DNA of 64,000 nucleotides from positions 24,241 through 88,240 of the forward strand of contig NZ_FUYP01000016.1 of the NCBI RefSeq assembly GCF_900168005.1, read 5' to 3'. The notes under the pieces are model-generated. The model did no database searches and was not told the origin of the DNA. It saw only the letters and a list, made by a program, of their open reading frames with translations. The position numbers and the translations under genes were made by a program. Every line of letters starts with the position of its first letter. Positions within the stretch are counted from its first letter, which is position 1. The DNA comes from Sphingopyxis flava. GTDB taxonomy: Bacteria; Pseudomonadota; Alphaproteobacteria; Sphingomonadales; Sphingomonadaceae. Below, one piece after another: positions 8,610 to 17,200 of this stretch.

Positions 8610-9530
8610 ATGAGAAGCGACATCGACCATCTGCCGCCAAAGCAGCAAGGCGAGCTTGAGCGCATTACGCACGTGCTGATGGAGGAGTTTGCACGCTCGA
8701 TCGAACGCGCAACGATGGAATGGAAGCGCAACGGCAAGATCCTCCGCATTGCCCTCTTCGGCAGCTATGCGCGGGGCGACTGGGTCGATGAGCCCGAGAA
8801 CGGCTATCAGTCCGATTTTGATCTCTTGATCATCGTGAGCCACCCGGACCTCACCGACATTGCCGATCATTGGTATGTCGCCGAGGACAGGATCCTGCGC
8901 GATCCCGCGATAGGTCGAACCGTCAACATCATCGTCCACACGATGCAGGACGTGAACCAGGCGCTGCGCCGCGGCGAATATTTCTGGGTCGACATCATCC
9001 GCGACGGCATCGCCCTTTACGAGCTACCCAATCACCCGCTCGCTGCGCCGCAACCCATGACAGCCAGCGATGCGTACAGGATGGCATCAGAATATTATGC
9101 AAGTTCGTTCCCCGCAATCAATGTTCAGATCGAAACGGCTGGTTTTCAGGTTGAACGGGATCCGCTGAATAGGCAGTGGACGAACGCGGCTGCGTTTGCG
9201 CTTCACCAGGCCGTCGAACGCGCATACGGCTGCTTTCTTCTGACATACACCTTCTACTTTCCTCGGTCCCACAACATCAAATTCCTCCGCTCGCTCGCCG
9301 AGGATAAGGAGGCGCGACTGATCGCCGCTTGGCCGCGCGACAGCAAAATCGACCGCCGGCGTTTCGAGCTATTGAAACGGGCGTATGTCGAGGCTCGCTA
9401 CTCGATGAGTTATGAGATCAGCGCCGAGGACCTTGCCGCATTGGCCGAGGCGGCGAACAGGCTGCGCGATATCGTGGAGACGCTCTGCACCGAACGGATC
9501 GACAGATTGCGGAGTGAGGCGGAGGGATAG
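8610..9530 (+). CDS. nucleotidyltransferase (MNT) - HEPN fusion protein
   Basis: The N-terminal domain has the polymerase-beta-like nucleotidyltransferase signature 'FGSYARGDW' followed by 'SDFDLLIIV' (GS...DxD). The C-terminal half is a HEPN domain, with 'RSHNIKFLRSL' and the 'YVEARYSMSY' strand-helix typical of HEPN proteins linked to MNT partners. In two-gene HEPN-MNT systems the MNT enzyme AMPylates and silences the HEPN RNase; here both are in one chain of 306 residues (from ATG 8610; a TTG at 8571 would add 13). It lies directly downstream of the RES/Xre pair. Confidence 0.82.
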   Translation: MRSDIDHLPPKQQGELERITHVLMEEFARSIERATMEWKRNGKILRIALFGSYARGDWVDEPENGYQSDFDLLIIVSHPDLTDIADHWYVAEDRILRDPAIGRTVNIIVHTMQDVNQALRRGEYFWVDIIRDGIALYELPNHPLAAPQPMTASDAYRMASEYYASSFPAINVQIETAGFQVERDPLNRQWTNAAAFALHQAVERAYGCFLLTYTFYFPRSHNIKFLRSLAEDKEARLIAAWPRDSKIDRRRFELLKRAYVEARYSMSYEISAEDLAALAEAANRLRDIVETLCTERIDRLRSEAEG

Positions 9531-9959
9531 GTTTTTGCCGCGACGCGGCATCACAAGGCCGCCGCGCCGCCGCCGAATATGCAGCCCCCGTAAAAGGCGC
9601 TGGCCCGAGCGCTTCGATTGGAAAGAAAGACGAGGCGCTTCAGATTCTTGCGCGCCAGCTCGCCTTTGCCTTTCGCGCAACCCTGTCCTTCCAGACAGCA
9701 GACGAACTCGCCGACGAAGAGCGGACCGAAATGCTCAGGCGCTGCGAGGAGCCTGCTTATGGGTTTTGCCGCCCACCCGCAGCGAGGAGGGGCCAAGTCG
9801 AACCAGGTCGGCCGGCATTTTTCGCCTTCACCCAAACGCCCGGTCTGTCCATCATTCCTTGAACCTGACCCAAACCACATTTCCCTGCAGGTCCACCTAG
9901 CCGCGAGCGGCCTGGGGGGCGCCGGCGGGAAATCTGACGCCGCCGACTATGCTTCCGCG
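9531..9959. other. gene-poor stretch with possible coding debris
   Basis: No complete gene is evident. On the plus strand one frame is open from inside the end of the HEPN gene to about 9860 and reads protein-like in the middle (for example 'KKDEALQILARQLAFAFRA' near 9625-9685), but it lacks a convincing start and has no recognisable family. It may be a decayed gene at the edge of the mobile segment. Confidence 0.3.
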
Positions 9960-10340
9960 CTACCCGTTCAGCTCGTCAATAATGACCCGCTCCACGCCAA
10001 ACATGACGCTCGAGCGCGACATATCGCAGAAGTTCAGCTCATCAGCCTGAAGCAGACGGCCGCCCTCCTGGCCCTCAGCCGACGCCGCGCCCGCGAGACG
10101 ATCCGCTTCTGAGTCCCACCAGATTTCCACGACGCCATCGTGCGGGGGCTGGCAGCCTCGCGATTCGGTCATCTGCCGGGCCGCCTCATAGTCGCCTCCG
10201 TGGAGCTGAACATAACGCCTGATCCGCAAGGCCTTGGCGTATTTCTTGGCGATCGGGGCGTGAATGTTGAACCAGTGGTCGAGAAACTGCTCCCGGGTGA
10301 GATCGGGACGGCGGTAGACGGCAAAGGACATCTTGATCAT
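9960..10340 (-). CDS. EthD-domain protein
   Basis: A 126-residue ferredoxin-like (dimeric alpha-beta barrel) protein beginning MIKMSFAVYRRPDLT with the EthD hallmarks 'FLDHWFNIHAPIAKKYA' and 'DGVVEIWWDS'. EthD-type proteins accompany oxidative or degradative pathways; no single reaction is established. Its ATG overlaps the stop of the MFS gene (ATGA), so it is the last gene of a four-gene leftward operon with a TonB receptor and an NTF2-like protein. Confidence 0.85.
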   Translation of the reverse strand: MIKMSFAVYRRPDLTREQFLDHWFNIHAPIAKKYAKALRIRRYVQLHGGDYEAARQMTESRGCQPPHDGVVEIWWDSEADRLAGAASAEGQEGGRLLQADELNFCDMSRSSVMFGVERVIIDELNG

Positions 10341-11701
10341 GGGGTCGCATCCTGTTGTTGCTGAAAATCAATGTCGCGCTGCAGATGCCGGCTCGCTGCG
10401 AAATAGTGGACGGCCGACCACAAGAAGAGCAGGCAAATGGTCGCAAGGGCGTAGCTCACACCGCGCGCGGACGCGGCTTCGCAAAATGGGGTCATCTCCG
10501 CCCGGCAAGTCGCGGCATCGAGGCCGGCGGGCAGCGCCCGCTGAAAATAGAAATCGCTAAGAGCACCCGCGGCGAGCGGACCGAGCAGCAGGCCGATGAT
10601 ATTCATCGTAAGCAGCACGATCGAGATCGCCGTCGCGCGCATCCGGCTCGCCACGAGATTCTGGGTCACCGCGAGCACAGGCGCATAATAGCTTGCTGAG
10701 AAAACCCCGGGGATCGCGAGGAGGATGAGCCCCGGGAGAAGTTCGCGCTGCAGGAACCCTGCGATATAAAAGGGTCCCGCGAGCAGCATCATCAGCGCGG
10801 GTATCCACCCATAGTAGCGGACATCGCGGGTGACGAACCGATCGACGACGAAGCCGCCGACCATATAGCCGCCCGCGACCGACGCGCCGTTAACGAGCGC
10901 AAAATAGACCGCCGCTTCGGTGTAGCTGAGGCCGAAGTTTCTCACGAAAAACGGATGTCCGAAGGCGAGAACGGCCTGCCCGATGAAGCTCGTCACGACG
11001 CCGCCTGCAATCATCTGACGAAAGCTCCGGCTCTCCCAAAGCGTCGCGAGCACGGTGCGCAAGGGCGGTATCGCCGCTTTTGCCACCGGCTGTCGCCGAT
11101 CCCGGAGCGTCAGTCGCGCCGCCGCGGCAAGAACGAGGCCGGGAAGCCCGACGAGGAGAAAGGCCATGCGCCAGCCATAATGCTGCGCGACCCATGCGCC
11201 GCCGATTCCGCCGATAATGATGCCGAGCGGAACCGATAGCCCGAGAATTCCGACTATCGTGCCGCGCCGTTCGGGAGGATAGAGATCCGATAGGTAGGAC
11301 TGGACCGGTGCGTTGGCACCCGCTTCACCGACCCCCACCCCGATGCGCATCAGCAGAAGTTGCCAGAAACCCGTCGCCATCGCGCACAGCACCGTCATGC
11401 TCGACCAGATAGTGACCGCGAGCGAGACGATGCCGATCCGGTCGGATCGCTCGGCCCAGCGCGCAACCGGAATGCCGAGGGTTCCATAAAGAATGGAAAA
11501 GGCGGCGCCCCCCAGCAACCCGAGCTGAAGATCGCTGAGCTTCAGATCGTCGCGGATGGCTTGGCCAACCGTGTTGAGGATCGCCCGGTCGATGAAGGCG
11601 CAGGTGGTGATCGCCAGCATGAGCACCAGGGCCCAGCGGCGCTCGCCAGACGCGGTCAGCCCGGCTGACGGCGTCTGGCCTTGCTCCGAAGCGGACAACA
11701 T
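10337..11701 (-). CDS. MFS transporter, spinster-like family
   Basis: A 454-residue permease with about 12 membrane segments. Family motifs are visible: 'FIDRAILNTVGQAIRDDLKLSD' split near residue 45, 'LYGTLGIPVARWAERSDR' (MFS motif A region) and 'GVGEAGANAPVQSYLSDLYP'. These are typical of the spinster-like MFS permeases that sphingomonads pair with TonB receptors for aromatic or steroid-like substrates. It lies 10 bases after the TonB receptor stop and overlaps EthD. The substrate is unknown; inner-membrane import following outer-membrane uptake by the neighbour is the simplest reading. Confidence 0.88.
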   Translation of the reverse strand: MLSASEQGQTPSAGLTASGERRWALVLMLAITTCAFIDRAILNTVGQAIRDDLKLSDLQLGLLGGAAFSILYGTLGIPVARWAERSDRIGIVSLAVTIWSSMTVLCAMATGFWQLLLMRIGVGVGEAGANAPVQSYLSDLYPPERRGTIVGILGLSVPLGIIIGGIGGAWVAQHYGWRMAFLLVGLPGLVLAAAARLTLRDRRQPVAKAAIPPLRTVLATLWESRSFRQMIAGGVVTSFIGQAVLAFGHPFFVRNFGLSYTEAAVYFALVNGASVAGGYMVGGFVVDRFVTRDVRYYGWIPALMMLLAGPFYIAGFLQRELLPGLILLAIPGVFSASYYAPVLAVTQNLVASRMRATAISIVLLTMNIIGLLLGPLAAGALSDFYFQRALPAGLDAATCRAEMTPFCEAASARGVSYALATICLLFLWSAVHYFAASRHLQRDIDFQQQQDATP

Positions 11702-11711
11702 CGAGGGCCGC

Positions 11712-13958
11712 TTAGAAACGCAGATTGCCTTCGATGGCTATCGTCCGGGTCTCTTCCAGATAGCGATGGCCGCTTGGCGTGTAGGACAGCGACCCAGGCC
11801 ACAGGAATGCGAAGGAATAGGTCCGCTCGTTGGTGAGGTTGCGGCCCACCAGCGCCACATTCCATCGCTCGTCCAGGTCGCCGAACTGCACCCTGAGATC
11901 GAACTTCTGGTAGGCCGGCTGGATACCATAGACCGGATCCTGATTATCCGAGATGAAGAATTTGGACCGGTAGTTCATCTGCGCGGTGGTCGCGAGCAGG
12001 TAGCGATCGGCAATCGGCGCCTTGATCTGGGCCTGGAGCGACCCGCTCCATTTCGACGAGAAGGCCAGTTTGTAGCCCGCCAGATTGTTGTTCGCAGGAT
12101 TGTTCGGCGCGCCCACGGGCGCTGCGGGGTTGCAGATGGACGCGGGCTGGCTCGCAAGGCAGCTTGCGCCCGGGAAATCATCATACTTCGCATTCTGATA
12201 AGCGCCGCTCCAGCTCAGCTTCAGCCCCTGCGCAGGGCGAAGCCCGACGGACCATTCAATACCGCGTGACGTCGCACTTGCGGCATTCTTGGTCACGAAG
12301 CCCGGGGGGCTCAACGTCGGATCGTAAACCGACGTCTGGAGATTCTTGAAGGTGAGATCGTAAAGCGCAAGATCGAGGGTGAGCAACCGGTCGAGCAGCG
12401 CGGCCTTGACGCCCACTTCATAGTTGGTCGACCGCTCGGGGCGATAAATGAAGGTGCTGTCGACCGTTCCCACCGTGTTGCTGACAAAGCCGCCCGATTT
12501 CGAACCGCGGCCATAGGAGGCATAGAGCATGATATCGGGCGTCACATCGAATTGCGCGGTCAAGGAGGGATCGACATTATCCTCCGAGATACGCCCCTTG
12601 GCGGTCGTCGCGGCGCCAAAAGCCATGCCCGAAAGCGTTATCGTCTCGAAATTTCCGCGCTTCTTGGTGCGGGTGTAGCGCGCGCTGCCGATGACCCGGA
12701 ACGCGGGCGACAGATTGGCCGTTGCCTGCGCGAAGAAGGAGAGGGTCTGCGCCGACTGGTCGAAGATCGAGACGTTCGAGCCCGTCAGGCCGCTCGGCAG
12801 CCCGCTGTAATAGCGCGGATAATCAAGCGCATAGTCGCTCCAGTCGAAATAGGTCCCGACGATATATTCGAGCGGCTTACCCGCCGAAGATGCGAGACGG
12901 ATTTCCTGCGAAAATTGTTCAAACTCCTCGAAAATCCGGTTGAGGTAAATGGCGGGGACGTCCTTCGCATAGGAGTTCGACCGGTTCGCATCATAGGTCG
13001 AGTAACCCGTGATACTGGTCAGAACATGGTCGCCGATCTCGTAATTCGCCGTGAGCGAGGCATTTTTCGACGTCACATTGTTCGATTCGGCAAAGCCGAA
13101 GGGATAATCGTCGGCGTAGCGATCCTTGGTAATCTCCAAAGGCGCGGTCACGGTCGAAAGAACGATTGCGGCGCCTTTGGTGCGCGAGCGGCTATATTCG
13201 AGCTTGGCGGTCGCATCGAAACCCTCATTTTCATATTGGAGGGTCAGGCGCGCCAGCGTCTGATTGCGACGCGGGTCCCGCTTTCCGGTCGTGCGATTGG
13301 GGATATACCCGCCAAGATCGAGAGCCTTGACCGCGAGGCGAACGCCGAGATTGTCCGTCACGGGACCCGAGACATAGCCCGTAAATTCGGGGCCCTTGAG
13401 ATCGAAATTATAGGTGCCCGTGATTCCCGCTTCGAATTGCGAGGTGGGATTGGCGGTGACGATGCTGATCGCGCCCGCGGGCGTGTTTTTCCCGAAAAGC
13501 GCGCCCTGCGGTCCGCGCAGCACCTCGATCCGCTCGATATCGAAGAAGGGCGCCTCGAACTGCTTGCCGCGCCCGGCATAGATGCCGTCCTGATAGAGGC
13601 TTACCGACTGGTCGAAGGCGAAATTGGAAGGCGCCGAGCCGAAGCCGCGAATGTAGATGACGTCGGCGGCGTTGAGGCGTTCGACGAAAAGGTTCGGCAC
13701 CGACGCGGCGATGTCGGCCATATCCTTGGCGTGGAAATCGGAGAGCGCCTCGCCCGTTACGACAGCAATGGAAATCGGCACATCCTGGAGGCTTTGCTCA
13801 CGCTTTTGCGCCGTGACGACGATATCGTCGGCCGCTCGTTCCACAGCCGCCGGCTGGGTCTCCATCTCCTGCGCCATCGCGGGCTGCACGGCGAAGATAA
13901 GGGGGCTTGCGCCAAGGCACAGATACTCAAGCCGTCGCATATTTCCGATTCTCCCCAT
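11712..13958 (-). CDS. TonB-dependent receptor (no STN domain)
   Basis: An outer-membrane 22-strand barrel with N-terminal plug, 748 residues. A signal peptide ends near residue 29 ('AMAQ'). The TonB box region is 'DDIVVTAQKREQ'. The plug carries 'YIRGFGSAPSNFAFDQSVS', 'DIERIEVLRGPQGALFGKN' and 'AGAISIVTANP'. The C-terminus ends in Phe ('EGNLRF'), as required for barrel insertion. A second start (ATG 13940) is equally plausible. There is no STN signalling domain, so it is not of the sigma/anti-sigma class seen later in the window. With the MFS permease downstream it forms an uptake pair. Confidence 0.93.
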   Translation of the reverse strand: MGRIGNMRRLEYLCLGASPLIFAVQPAMAQEMETQPAAVERAADDIVVTAQKREQSLQDVPISIAVVTGEALSDFHAKDMADIAASVPNLFVERLNAADVIYIRGFGSAPSNFAFDQSVSLYQDGIYAGRGKQFEAPFFDIERIEVLRGPQGALFGKNTPAGAISIVTANPTSQFEAGITGTYNFDLKGPEFTGYVSGPVTDNLGVRLAVKALDLGGYIPNRTTGKRDPRRNQTLARLTLQYENEGFDATAKLEYSRSRTKGAAIVLSTVTAPLEITKDRYADDYPFGFAESNNVTSKNASLTANYEIGDHVLTSITGYSTYDANRSNSYAKDVPAIYLNRIFEEFEQFSQEIRLASSAGKPLEYIVGTYFDWSDYALDYPRYYSGLPSGLTGSNVSIFDQSAQTLSFFAQATANLSPAFRVIGSARYTRTKKRGNFETITLSGMAFGAATTAKGRISEDNVDPSLTAQFDVTPDIMLYASYGRGSKSGGFVSNTVGTVDSTFIYRPERSTNYEVGVKAALLDRLLTLDLALYDLTFKNLQTSVYDPTLSPPGFVTKNAASATSRGIEWSVGLRPAQGLKLSWSGAYQNAKYDDFPGASCLASQPASICNPAAPVGAPNNPANNNLAGYKLAFSSKWSGSLQAQIKAPIADRYLLATTAQMNYRSKFFISDNQDPVYGIQPAYQKFDLRVQFGDLDERWNVALVGRNLTNERTYSFAFLWPGSLSYTPSGHRYLEETRTIAIEGNLRF

Positions 13959-14074
13959 TTTCCATTAGTTAGCTAAATAAGTACTTAGATTTCGAAAAAG
14001 CCATTGCGCGCCTGCCCACTTGCGGTGAGGCGGCCCCTGGCCTTGCGTGAAGGAAATAGTTGCCCGGCTCCCCC

Positions 14075-14554
14075 CTACATGCGCTGCGGGGCAAGCTCCC
14101 GGGCCTTGGCAAAGGCCCTCTCGAATTCCTTGTGTCCCCCATGGCGCCCCGCGAGAAGAAATGTCGCGCCCTTGATGCGCCAGCGACCTTCGATCCGGAT
14201 GAGATCGTGGCGATATTGGCCGCACGCGTGCGCGTGGAACTCCTCCTCGCCTTCCATGAGAAAATGCATCGCGTTGACGTAGGAGGTGCAGATCGCCGTA
14301 TCGCCGTCGACATGGGGACGGAGATTGCTCACCATGTGCAGCGTCTTGTCGAAACCGTGCAAGACGCGGAGGCGATCGGTCCACTCACAGGCCGCCAGAA
14401 GCCCCTCTGTGGATCCGTTCGAGCTATAGTCGATGAAGATCGGGTCGGTGATCAGCGCCTCCAGTGCCGCCCAATCGCGCCCGTCGATCGCAGCGCACCA
14501 GCTGTGAATGGCGTCGATGACCGCAAGATCATCCTCGTTCGCCGATGATGGCAT
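14075..14554 (-). CDS. SnoaL/NTF2-like protein
   Basis: A 159-residue cone-shaped alpha+beta fold protein. The N-terminal 'AVIDAIHSWCAAIDGRDWAA' helix, 'LITDPIFIDYSS' and C-terminal 'GRWRIKGATFLLAGRHG' match SnoaL-like polyketide-cyclase/dehydratase or small-subunit dioxygenase-like proteins. Such proteins may be enzymes or binding proteins; the chemistry cannot be assigned. It is the first gene of the leftward TonB receptor-MFS-EthD operon and is divergent from a MarR gene. Confidence 0.82.
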   Translation of the reverse strand: MPSSANEDDLAVIDAIHSWCAAIDGRDWAALEALITDPIFIDYSSNGSTEGLLAACEWTDRLRVLHGFDKTLHMVSNLRPHVDGDTAICTSYVNAMHFLMEGEEEFHAHACGQYRHDLIRIEGRWRIKGATFLLAGRHGGHKEFERAFAKARELAPQRM

Positions 14555-14838
14555 CTCTCATCCCTATCTCTGCTTGATTGCCAGCCCTCTAACCAGCCGA
14601 TTCTATAATGTCAATAAAACTGACAAATATAGGCAGAAGATATGACATAAAATGTCTGGATTCCTTGGTTCATGGGCTTATAAGGGGGCGCACATGCAGC
14701 CGCGCGCACGGGGGAAATGAGCCGCGAATTTGCCTTGGGGTCCGACCGAGCGCGCGGGACGCCAAGCCTCCCCCCCGCCGATGCAGCCCCGGGGCCGTCC
14801 CCTCCGGGATCGCCGATTTCCGACAGAAGGCCAGACTC

Positions 14839-15309
14839 ATGGTACGTGCTGCAACGCTATTCATTCCTCTCTTCGAAGCTTTCAGCTGGTTCGACGCAGG
14901 GCTCCAGACCTTGATGACCGAAGCGGGATGGGCCGAGGTCTCACGGTCGCAGACGATGGCGATGATCCTCGTGCGACAAGGGTGCAACCGTCCCGCAGCC
15001 ATCGCGCGCGCGCTCGGCATCTCGCGCCAGTCGGCGAGCACGATCATTGCTGATATGATCGAAGCGGGCATTTTCGCCATGGAACCGGATCCCGGCGACA
15101 AGCGCGCCAAGATCGTCACCATCACGCCGCTGGGTCAAAAGAGAGCCAATGACGCGCGCGATGCCGTGTTCCAGCTTACCGCGGAACTCGAGCGCCGGAT
15201 CGGCCGCGACAATGTCGCCAATCTCTGGAACGCCCTCACGGCAAATTGGGGACCCCCCGTTGAGAGCCTGCGGCATGTGAACAGGGCCGGCTGGAAATCG
15301 TCGATCTGA
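14839..15309 (+). CDS. MarR-family transcriptional regulator
   Basis: A winged-helix repressor of 156 residues. The DNA-binding region reads 'CNRPAAIARALGISRQSAS' followed by wing 'EPDPGDKRAKIVTITPLG', the classic MarR pattern. ATG 14839 gives the normal MarR length; the open frame further upstream (from 14608) is low-quality and probably not translated. Divergent orientation to the NTF2/TonB/MFS/EthD operon suggests that it controls that operon from the shared 284-base gap, probably in response to the transported aromatic-type ligand (inference). Confidence 0.88.
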   Translation: MVRAATLFIPLFEAFSWFDAGLQTLMTEAGWAEVSRSQTMAMILVRQGCNRPAAIARALGISRQSASTIIADMIEAGIFAMEPDPGDKRAKIVTITPLGQKRANDARDAVFQLTAELERRIGRDNVANLWNALTANWGPPVESLRHVNRAGWKSSI

Positions 15310-15445
15310 ATCCACAAAATCAGCGCGGATCCTCGGTCGCTTCGAGGAGAGCGAAGTTTTTCTTGTTCGCAGCCCCGCCCTTCTGCGTTGCGCGAGCCGC
15401 CGGGCCCGATACGTCTTTACGCACAACCAGGAGGAGATATCGATC

Positions 15446-16111
15446 GTGAATGTCGCAGAAGCCGTAAGCAGCCGCCGCTCGATCCGGGCTTTTGAAGATC
15501 GGCCAGTGCCATACGAGACGATCTACCGAGTGCTCGACCGGGCCCGCTTCACGCCTTCCGGCTGCAACTTCCAGCCTTGGGAGGCTATCGTCCTCACGGG
15601 CAAGCCGCTGCGCTCGCTGCAGACGCGGCTTCTCGCGAGCCAGCCCGATGAGCCCCTGGAATATGATTTCTCCGCGCCCGCAGCGCATGAAAAATATCAG
15701 GCGCGGCTGCGCTCGCTCGGCGCCGCCATGTACGCGTCCGTCGGCGTCGCACGCGACGAGAAGGATCGCCGCGCCGATTTCGTGCGCGACAATCTCACCT
15801 GCTTCGGTGCGCCGGTTCTCCTCCTTTGCCATTTTCCAAAATTCATGAAGGAGCCGCAATGGTCGGATGTGGGAATGTGGCTTCAGACCATCATGCTTTT
15901 GCTTCGCGGCGAGGGCCTCGACAGCTGCCCGCAGGAATATATGGGGGTCTACGGGCGCACGATCAAAGCCGAGCTCGGTCTTGACGATGACACGCTCCTG
16001 TTTTGCGGCTTGTCGATCGGATGGCGCGATGCAGAGGCGCCGGTCAACATGTTCGAGCGCGAACGCGTTCCGCTCGGCGAGCAGGTGCGGTTTCTCGGCT
16101 TCGGCGACTGA
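15446..16111 (+). CDS. nitroreductase family protein
   Basis: An FMN-dependent NAD(P)H oxidoreductase, 221 residues. N-terminal 'AVSSRRSIRAFEDRPVP' and 'FTPSGCNFQPWEAIV' form the FMN-binding signature. The C-terminal 'DEDTLLFCGLSIGWRDAEAP'-like stretch (here 'DDDTLLFCGLSIGW') is typical. The start is GTG 15446, chosen for the strong RBS AGGAGGAG upstream and the family start 'NVAEAV'. It follows the MarR gene in the same direction after 136 bases. Confidence 0.9.
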   Translation: MNVAEAVSSRRSIRAFEDRPVPYETIYRVLDRARFTPSGCNFQPWEAIVLTGKPLRSLQTRLLASQPDEPLEYDFSAPAAHEKYQARLRSLGAAMYASVGVARDEKDRRADFVRDNLTCFGAPVLLLCHFPKFMKEPQWSDVGMWLQTIMLLLRGEGLDSCPQEYMGVYGRTIKAELGLDDDTLLFCGLSIGWRDAEAPVNMFERERVPLGEQVRFLGFGD

Positions 16112-16231
16112 GCCTCAATGCGAGGTCTGCCAACGCAAGCCTGGCCCCATCTCGCTTCTCACCATCCACTCACGTCCGGGCAACCGACGCGCGAGCAGAG
16201 GCGTTAGCGGTCATCAGCGAAAGGAAAAGAC

Positions 16232-16633
16232 ATGCAAAAACTGCTCCTGATGACCCTGCCGCTTGGGCTCGTTGCAGCGTGCTCGGACAAGAATGATGCC
16301 GCGGAAGAAAAGCTTGAGCGGGCGGCCGAAACCAGCGCGACTGTGGCGGGACCGACACCCGCGGCCCTCGGCCTCAGCGAGGCGCAGCTTCTCGACGCCG
16401 ACATCGTCGGATCGGACGGCAGGGAAGTCGGCGAGGTGGCACAGGTCCTGCGCGACGCATCGGGCAAGGTCGAGCGACTTTTGGTCGAACTCGAAGGACC
16501 AGGAGACCGATATGTCCATGTCCCCATCCTCGGCCTTACTCCGGTCGTGCGGGGCACGGACACCGATCTTCAGACGACCATGACCAAGGCAAGGCTGGAC
16601 GCGCTGCCCGAGGTCAAGCTACCGGCCCCCTAA
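16232..16633 (+). CDS. PRC-barrel-like lipoprotein
   Basis: A 133-residue lipoprotein: signal sequence with lipobox 'LVAAC' (Cys17), a short charged linker, then a PRC-barrel-like beta domain ('ADIVGSDGREVGEVAQVLRD', 'VERLLVELEG', 'YVHVPILGLTPV'). PRC-barrel proteins of this type are membrane-anchored and often of stress function; the role is unknown. The 3' two-thirds of the gene are duplicated about 2.4 kb downstream (18741-19027), bracketing a toxin-antitoxin pair. RBS AAAGGAAAAG precedes the ATG. Confidence 0.82.
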   Translation: MQKLLLMTLPLGLVAACSDKNDAAEEKLERAAETSATVAGPTPAALGLSEAQLLDADIVGSDGREVGEVAQVLRDASGKVERLLVELEGPGDRYVHVPILGLTPVVRGTDTDLQTTMTKARLDALPEVKLPAP

Positions 16634-16648
16634 TGGGTCGGCGAATGC
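16362..16648 (+). repeat. direct repeat, copy 1 (3' part of PRC-barrel gene)
   Basis: About 287 bases that recur at 18741-19027 with only a handful of substitutions (for example the Lys versus Met codon in 'DASGK/MVERL'). The similarity begins inside the coding region after the linker and runs about 15 bases past the stop codon. The spacing is 2379 bases and the interval carries transposase debris and a RES toxin-antitoxin pair. Confidence 0.9.
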
Positions 16649-16748
16649 TAGAAGACCTGTGCGCGGGTGGATGTAGCGGTCTGAAACGCATAGCTTCTCT
16701 GGTGACTGGCCTGCCTGGTCCTTGCCCTGGCCGGAACGGGGGCACTAT

Positions 16749-16950
16749 TCACGCCGGGACTGTGAGAATGTTCATTGTGCGCTTGTAGGCGATGGCGGTG
16801 AGGTGGACTTGGACGGCGGCTTTGGCACGACCTCGCCATCGCATTCGGCGAAGGCCGTAGCAGCGCTTCCCATGCGCCGAAGATTTTCTCAATCCGGGCT
16901 CGCGCACAAAATGACTGACAGGCCCGAGACCCCCGAGTCTTTCTCAACCC
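16749..16950 (-). pseudogene. IS5-like transposase C-terminal fragment, decayed
   Basis: Read on the minus strand, 'ARARIEKIFGAWEAL' is followed in a shifted frame by 'LRRMRWRGRAKAAVQVHL' and then 'TAIAYKRTMNILTVPA' with a stop at 16749-16751. This is the end of an IS5-family-type transposase. At least one frameshift and the lack of the N-terminal two-thirds show that it is a remnant. It lies just upstream of the second RES/antitoxin pair. Confidence 0.7.
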
Positions 16951-16979
16951 TCGCGTCTCAAATGTGTCTGGACCCGGTC

Positions 16980-17017
16980 ATCATGTGTCCGAGAATCACA
17001 CTTATCGGACACATGAT
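16980..17017. repeat. perfect 13-bp inverted repeat
   Basis: ATCATGTGTCCGA at 16980-16992 and TCGGACACATGAT at 17005-17017 are exact reverse complements separated by 12 bases. It lies between the transposase fragment and the antitoxin gene. It could be an insertion-sequence end remnant, a regulator-binding site or a terminator; there is no T-run, so I favour IS debris or an operator. Confidence 0.6.
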
Positions 17018-17200
17018 CAGGCGAGGGTGCCGCTTCCTCGGCATCGAGCCACGCTTCGACCTCTGCCATCGCCGCCTCGGTCGCCGCTATAATCTCGATC
17101 GTCAAAATCCGCCCCTCCAACAGCCGCATCGCACCGCTCGTATTGATTATTTAGGATATCATTCTACATCAATACCCAATATATCCGATTGGATCGACTC

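Noticed and set aside
12552..13976. 474-codon plus-strand frame opposite the TonB receptor
   Set aside because: Antisense shadow; no start signals or family resemblance.
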